In this document: positions 6,577-9,230 of the stretch, piece by piece
How the letters are laid out: each line of letters begins with the position of its first letter
How positions within the stretch are numbered: position 1 is the stretch's first letter
Assembly (NCBI GenBank): GCA_030591195.1
Contig: JAUVBO010000049.1
Location: forward strand, 1-9,230
Direction of reading: 5' to 3'
Origin: Pseudomonadota bacterium
GTDB taxonomy: Bacteria > Myxococcota > Polyangia > GCA-2747355 > JACKDQ01
DNA length: 9,230 bases
Made by a program: the position numbers and the translations under genes
Notes under the pieces: generated by a model
Told to the model about the DNA's origin: nothing
The model's input: only the letters and a program-made list of their open reading frames with translations
Database searches by the model: none

Positions 6577-7394
6577 GCGACCGGGGCCGCGCGCGGATCG
6601 AGACCCGTGGCTTGACCAAGCGCTACGGCCAGCGGCTGGCCCTCGATCACCTCGACCTGGCGGTGATGCCCGGCGAGCTGGTGGCGCTGGTGGGCGAGAA
6701 CGGCGCTGGCAAGACGACGACCCTCTCGATGCTCAGCGGGCAGCTGGTCCCGGACGAGGGGCAGGCGCTGGTCGGTGGGCACGAGGTCTTCGGCGAGCCT
6801 CTCGCGGCACGGCGGGCGCTCGGCTTCGTCGCCCAGGACCTGCTGCTGCCGCCGTACCTGACCGTGCTCGAGATGGTCGAGTTCGCCTGCGGCGTCAAGC
6901 ACCACGAGGTGGACCAGGCGCGGCTCGAGCGCCTGCTCGGGCGAGCCGGGCTTGCCGGTGACGCCGACCGGCTGATCGGCGAGCTGAGCCACGGCATGCA
7001 GCGCAAGGCGGCCTGGGTCGTGGCGCTGGTGGCCGAGCCCCGGGCGCTGATCCTCGACGAGGGCCTGGCTGGCCTCGATGCCAGCAGCAGCGCGGCGCTG
7101 GTGGACGAGATCGCGCTGCTGCTGGGAGATGGCCTCGCGGTGCTCTGGGCCGAGCACGACCTCGACCGCTTCGCTGCGCACCTGACCCGAGTCGAGGTCC
7201 TGCGCCAAGGAAGACGGGTCGAGGCGGTCCCGGGCGAAGCGGTGCGCGAGGCGCTGGCCAAGGGCGAGCTACCGGCGCTGATGCGGAGCTGGACCGGCGA
7301 CGCGGAGCCTCGGGCGACCCCGTCTACCGACCGACCCATAACCGATCTCGGGCCCCGCGCGTCTCACGAACAGAGAGACAACCCCGAGTCGTGA
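6573..7394 (+). CDS. ABC transporter ATP-binding protein
   Basis: This 273-residue ATPase has all the motifs of the family: Walker A GENGAGKTT (41-49), Q-loop Q88, signature LSHGM (138-142), Walker B LILDE with D162 and E163, D-loop GLDA (167-170) and switch histidine H195. The LSxGM form of the signature and the CcmA/NatA-like layout point to an exporter-type subunit that powers a membrane partner from the cytoplasmic face. The residue after DE is glycine rather than the usual proline. The last 45 residues or so, after the ATPase fold, are polar and probably disordered. Its ATG overlaps the stop of the upstream permease by ATGA, with AAGG in the end of that gene serving as ribosome site. The permease is therefore its likely partner; the hydroxylase gene follows 7 bases later. 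Confidence 0.93.
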   Translation: MSDRGRARIETRGLTKRYGQRLALDHLDLAVMPGELVALVGENGAGKTTTLSMLSGQLVPDEGQALVGGHEVFGEPLAARRALGFVAQDLLLPPYLTVLEMVEFACGVKHHEVDQARLERLLGRAGLAGDADRLIGELSHGMQRKAAWVVALVAEPRALILDEGLAGLDASSSAALVDEIALLLGDGLAVLWAEHDLDRFAAHLTRVEVLRQGRRVEAVPGEAVREALAKGELPALMRSWTGDAEPRATPSTDRPITDLGPRASHEQRDNPES

Positions 7395-7401
7395 GAGGGC
7401 G

Positions 7402-7890
7402 ATGATCGGTATCCCGGCCGGGCTGTTGGCGGCCAACGCCATCGAGTGGGTGTTTCACAAGCACGTTCTGCACCGGCTCGGTCGTCAACCAGGCAGCTTC
7501 TGGAACTTCCACTGGCACGACCACCACCGTAGCTCGCGGTTGAACGGTTTTCGCGACCCGGACTACGAGCGACCGGTCTTCGGCTGGCACGCCCAGGGCA
7601 AGGAGGCGGCGGCGCTGGTCGCCGGTGGGCTGCTGGCGCTGCCGTTGTTCCCAGTGGCCCCGTTGTTCACCACCACCCTCTGGTACGCCGGGGTCAACTA
7701 CTACCGCAAGCACAAGCGGGCCCACCAGGACGTGGCGTGGGCCCGCCGCGAGCTGCCCTGGCACTACGACCACCACATGGGGCCGAACCCGGATGCCAAC
7801 TGGTGTGTCACTCGCCCCTGGTTCGACATCCTGATGGGCACCCGCGAGCCCTACCTCGGCACGGCCGCCGAGCAACCCGCCTCCGCCTGA
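7402..7890 (+). CDS. Fatty acid hydroxylase / sterol desaturase family protein
   Basis: This 162-residue membrane protein carries the histidine clusters of the di-iron fatty acid hydroxylase superfamily (PF04116 type): H19, H21 and H24 in EWVFHKHVLH; H37, H39, H41 and H42 in HWHDHH; H63; H104 and H108; and H121, H124 and H125 in HYDHHMGPNPDANW. These would bind two irons at the cytoplasmic face and use O2 to hydroxylate or desaturate a lipid. Two hydrophobic stretches are seen, residues 2-18 and 68-100, the second long enough to cross twice. It is short compared with sterol desaturases and closer in size to small hydroxylases such as carotenoid hydroxylase CrtZ. The ATG follows GAGAGGG and is 7 bases after the ATPase stop, so the genes share an operon. 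That suggests lipid as substrate of both enzyme and exporter, but this is inference; the exact substrate cannot be read. Confidence 0.85.
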   Translation: MIGIPAGLLAANAIEWVFHKHVLHRLGRQPGSFWNFHWHDHHRSSRLNGFRDPDYERPVFGWHAQGKEAAALVAGGLLALPLFPVAPLFTTTLWYAGVNYYRKHKRAHQDVAWARRELPWHYDHHMGPNPDANWCVTRPWFDILMGTREPYLGTAAEQPASA

Positions 7891-7935
7891 CCCGCGTTAT
7901 TCGGGAGCGCCGATAGCGGCAACTACCGGCGCGGG
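7891..7935. other. Convergent gene end with an inverted repeat
   Basis: CCCGCG (7891-7896) pairs with CGCGGG (7930-7935), with a small GCCG-ATAG-CGGC hairpin (7909-7920) between. It starts directly after the hydroxylase stop and includes the last codons of the amidohydrolase gene on the other strand. It might work as a shared two-way terminator, but no T run is present. Confidence 0.25.
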
Positions 7936-9131
7936 CTCGTCCGGGCGAGGAACCGGCGGCGGGGCTCGAAGATCAGCTTGTCGGCATTGTCCCAATAGAG
8001 CTTCTTCAGCACCGCGGGGGGCAGGTTGATCGCGTCGATCTTCCATCGGCCCTGGATCGGCGTCGGGTGGGCGATCTGCCGGTCCGCGGTCTCGAAGAAG
8101 CGGCGGTGGGCGGCGTAGAAGCGCAGCGCGTCCTCGTACTGCGGCGGCTCGCCATCCGAGACCGAGCCGAGCTGCATGCCGCTCGGGGTGACGATGATGT
8201 CGGTCCCGAAGAGGATCCGCTCCTGGTGCTTGATGAACAGCGCCCGCACGCGCTTGGCGGGGTGACGGCCGACCTCGGGCAGCCGCGCCGAGACGTCGAC
8301 GAAGAGGTTCTGCTGCCGGTCGAGAAGCCGGTCGACGTAGTCGATGTTCTCCGGGTAGTTGGCCAGGTGGATGCCGAGGAAGGTGGTCTTCGGGTGACGG
8401 GCCAGGACCCGGTCCCGGGCAGCGATCAGCGCGGCGTGGGATGGGTAGTCCTTGCCGTGGAAGCTCCACTCGGGGGCCTGGCTTAGCTCGTCGTAGCGCT
8501 CGTTTTTCTTGGTGATCGGCTCGAAGAACGCGACCGGGTCGGCGACGTGCCAGGCGACGATCGCCTTGACCTTCGCCGCTCGACGCCAGATCGGATCGAG
8601 GCGACGGTCGTCGACCTTGAGCAGGCTGCCGTCCTTGAGGCGGACGCCGAGGCCGAGCGCCTTGAAGATCTTGACCCCCGAGGCGCCGTCGTTCATCGCC
8701 TTGGCGAGCCGGTCAGCCTCGCGCTTGGCCCAGCGGGGGTCGTCGATGCCGTCCCAGTCGAGGTTGATGAAGAAGGCCATCGCGTCGCCGAGGGCCCGGG
8801 CCACCGACCGAGTGGCCTGGTAGCGCGGCGTCCCGTAGCTGCCGGCGCTCTTGACGGCGAACTTCTTCACCCCGACGGCAGCGAAGATCCGCAGCGCGAA
8901 GTTGACCGTCTGGGGCAGCGGCGTCAGGTGGACGTGGGAGTCGATCAGCGGCGGCGTCGCCGCCGCTGGCCTCGCTGGCTTCGCTGGCTGACGGTCGGCT
9001 GGCCTGCTCGCGGCCGACGTGGCCTTGGCCACCGGGCGGGCCGGGCTGCTCGGCTCAATTCGCTTGCAGCCGCCGGCGATGCAGGCCGTGGCCAGCAGCG
9101 CGATCGATGCTCGCGATGCTCGAGGGATCAT
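7923..9131 (-). CDS. Amidohydrolase family protein, probable lipoprotein
   Basis: This 402-residue protein has a basic start, a hydrophobic stretch and IAGGC with C22 as the likely lipidated cysteine, so it is probably a lipoprotein held in the periplasm or outer membrane. The lipobox is imperfect (Ala at -3). A linker rich in Ala, Pro and Lys (23-60) leads to a metal-dependent TIM-barrel hydrolase of the amidohydrolase-2 type (PF04909): DSHVHL with H66 and H68 (64-69), GVKIFK with K154 (152-157), H195 in AWHVADP, H255 in GIHLANYP, and D311 in LFGTD. These match the HxH, His, His and Asp metal-binding pattern. Enzymes of this group hydrolyse or decarboxylate small carboxylated substrates; which one is not clear. 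The ATG has AAAGG eight bases before it. It lies 21 bases after a probable minus-strand gene end and converges with the hydroxylase gene across 32 bases. Confidence 0.88.
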   Translation of the reverse strand: MIPRASRASIALLATACIAGGCKRIEPSSPARPVAKATSAASRPADRQPAKPARPAAATPPLIDSHVHLTPLPQTVNFALRIFAAVGVKKFAVKSAGSYGTPRYQATRSVARALGDAMAFFINLDWDGIDDPRWAKREADRLAKAMNDGASGVKIFKALGLGVRLKDGSLLKVDDRRLDPIWRRAAKVKAIVAWHVADPVAFFEPITKKNERYDELSQAPEWSFHGKDYPSHAALIAARDRVLARHPKTTFLGIHLANYPENIDYVDRLLDRQQNLFVDVSARLPEVGRHPAKRVRALFIKHQERILFGTDIIVTPSGMQLGSVSDGEPPQYEDALRFYAAHRRFFETADRQIAHPTPIQGRWKIDAINLPPAVLKKLYWDNADKLIFEPRRRFLARTSPRR

Positions 9132-9152
9132 CGAGGTGCCTTTCGCTCGCTG

Positions 9153-9230
9153 TCAGTCGATCCGGTAAGGGTAGCTCATGATCAGGGATCTTCCAGAATC
9201 CTCGAAGCGCAAGCCGCGCACCAGCGGCGC
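9153..9230 (-). CDS. Possible C-terminal end of an unknown protein, partial
   Basis: A minus-strand frame enters from the right edge and stops at TGA (complement of 9153-9155), giving 25 residues ending GRSLIMSYPYRID. Third positions are about 80% G or C, as in the real genes here, and the stop is 21 bases before the amidohydrolase start, as in an operon. The piece is too short to assign a family. A plus-strand frame starting at ATG 9178-9180 (after AAGGG) also stays open to the edge, so the strand of the gene here is not settled; I prefer the minus strand. Confidence 0.42.
   Translation of the reverse strand, partial: APLVRGLRFEDSGRSLIMSYPYRID

Noticed and set aside
9178..9230. Plus-strand gene start at the right edge
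   Set aside because: Only 17 full codons are visible. The opposite frame fits better as an operon neighbour of the amidohydrolase, so I did not list it as a feature.
1..9230. CRISPR array, tRNA, rRNA, insertion sequence, toxin-antitoxin or defence cassette
   Set aside because: I looked for spaced repeats, terminal inverted repeats, transposase motifs and small paired genes, and found none.

Overview
The window is high-GC chromosomal DNA, roughly 70% by eye, with strong G/C preference at third codon positions. Its content is a stand-alone MshEN (type II secretion ATPase N-terminal) protein, a DUF6029-like outer membrane beta-barrel, a lipoprotein-type amidohydrolase and an ABC exporter pair. 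This fits a Gram-negative, diderm, probably Myxococcota-like (former Deltaproteobacteria) bacterium. That placement is an inference from gene families and composition.

Left block, all on the minus strand (1-3815). A beta-barrel outer membrane protein (2142-3815) is followed by a comparatively AT-rich, gene-free gap (1795-2141). Next come a 73-residue unknown protein (1573-1794), the MshEN-domain protein (491-1501) and the start of a WecD-like GNAT acetyltransferase cut by the window edge (1-403). The small gene and the MshEN gene lie 71 bases apart, and the GNAT gene lies 87 bases after the MshEN gene. The last three could share one transcript.

Middle block, plus strand (3900-7890). A HisC-type aminotransferase (3900-4973) is divergent from the beta-barrel gene. 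After 118 bases comes a tight cluster: a roughly 12-helix membrane protein taken as an ABC permease (5092-6576), an ABC ATPase overlapping it by ATGA (6573-7394), and a small histidine-rich fatty-acid-hydroxylase-family membrane protein 7 bases further on (7402-7890). The cluster probably builds an export or membrane-remodelling complex plus a lipid-modifying enzyme. A TACAGT box exactly 7 bases before the GTG of the permease suggests a leaderless mRNA.

Right block, minus strand (7923-9230). A lipoprotein-type amidohydrolase of the TIM-barrel metal-dependent family (7923-9131) converges on the hydroxylase gene. Just upstream of it is a likely C-terminal fragment of another minus-strand gene (9153-9230).

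I see no rRNA, tRNA, CRISPR array, insertion sequence, phage gene or toxin-antitoxin pair. Nothing here is a clearly new multi-gene system. The best leads are the MshEN protein with its structured upstream region and unknown small partner, the AT-rich gap, and the ABC-exporter/hydroxylase operon.
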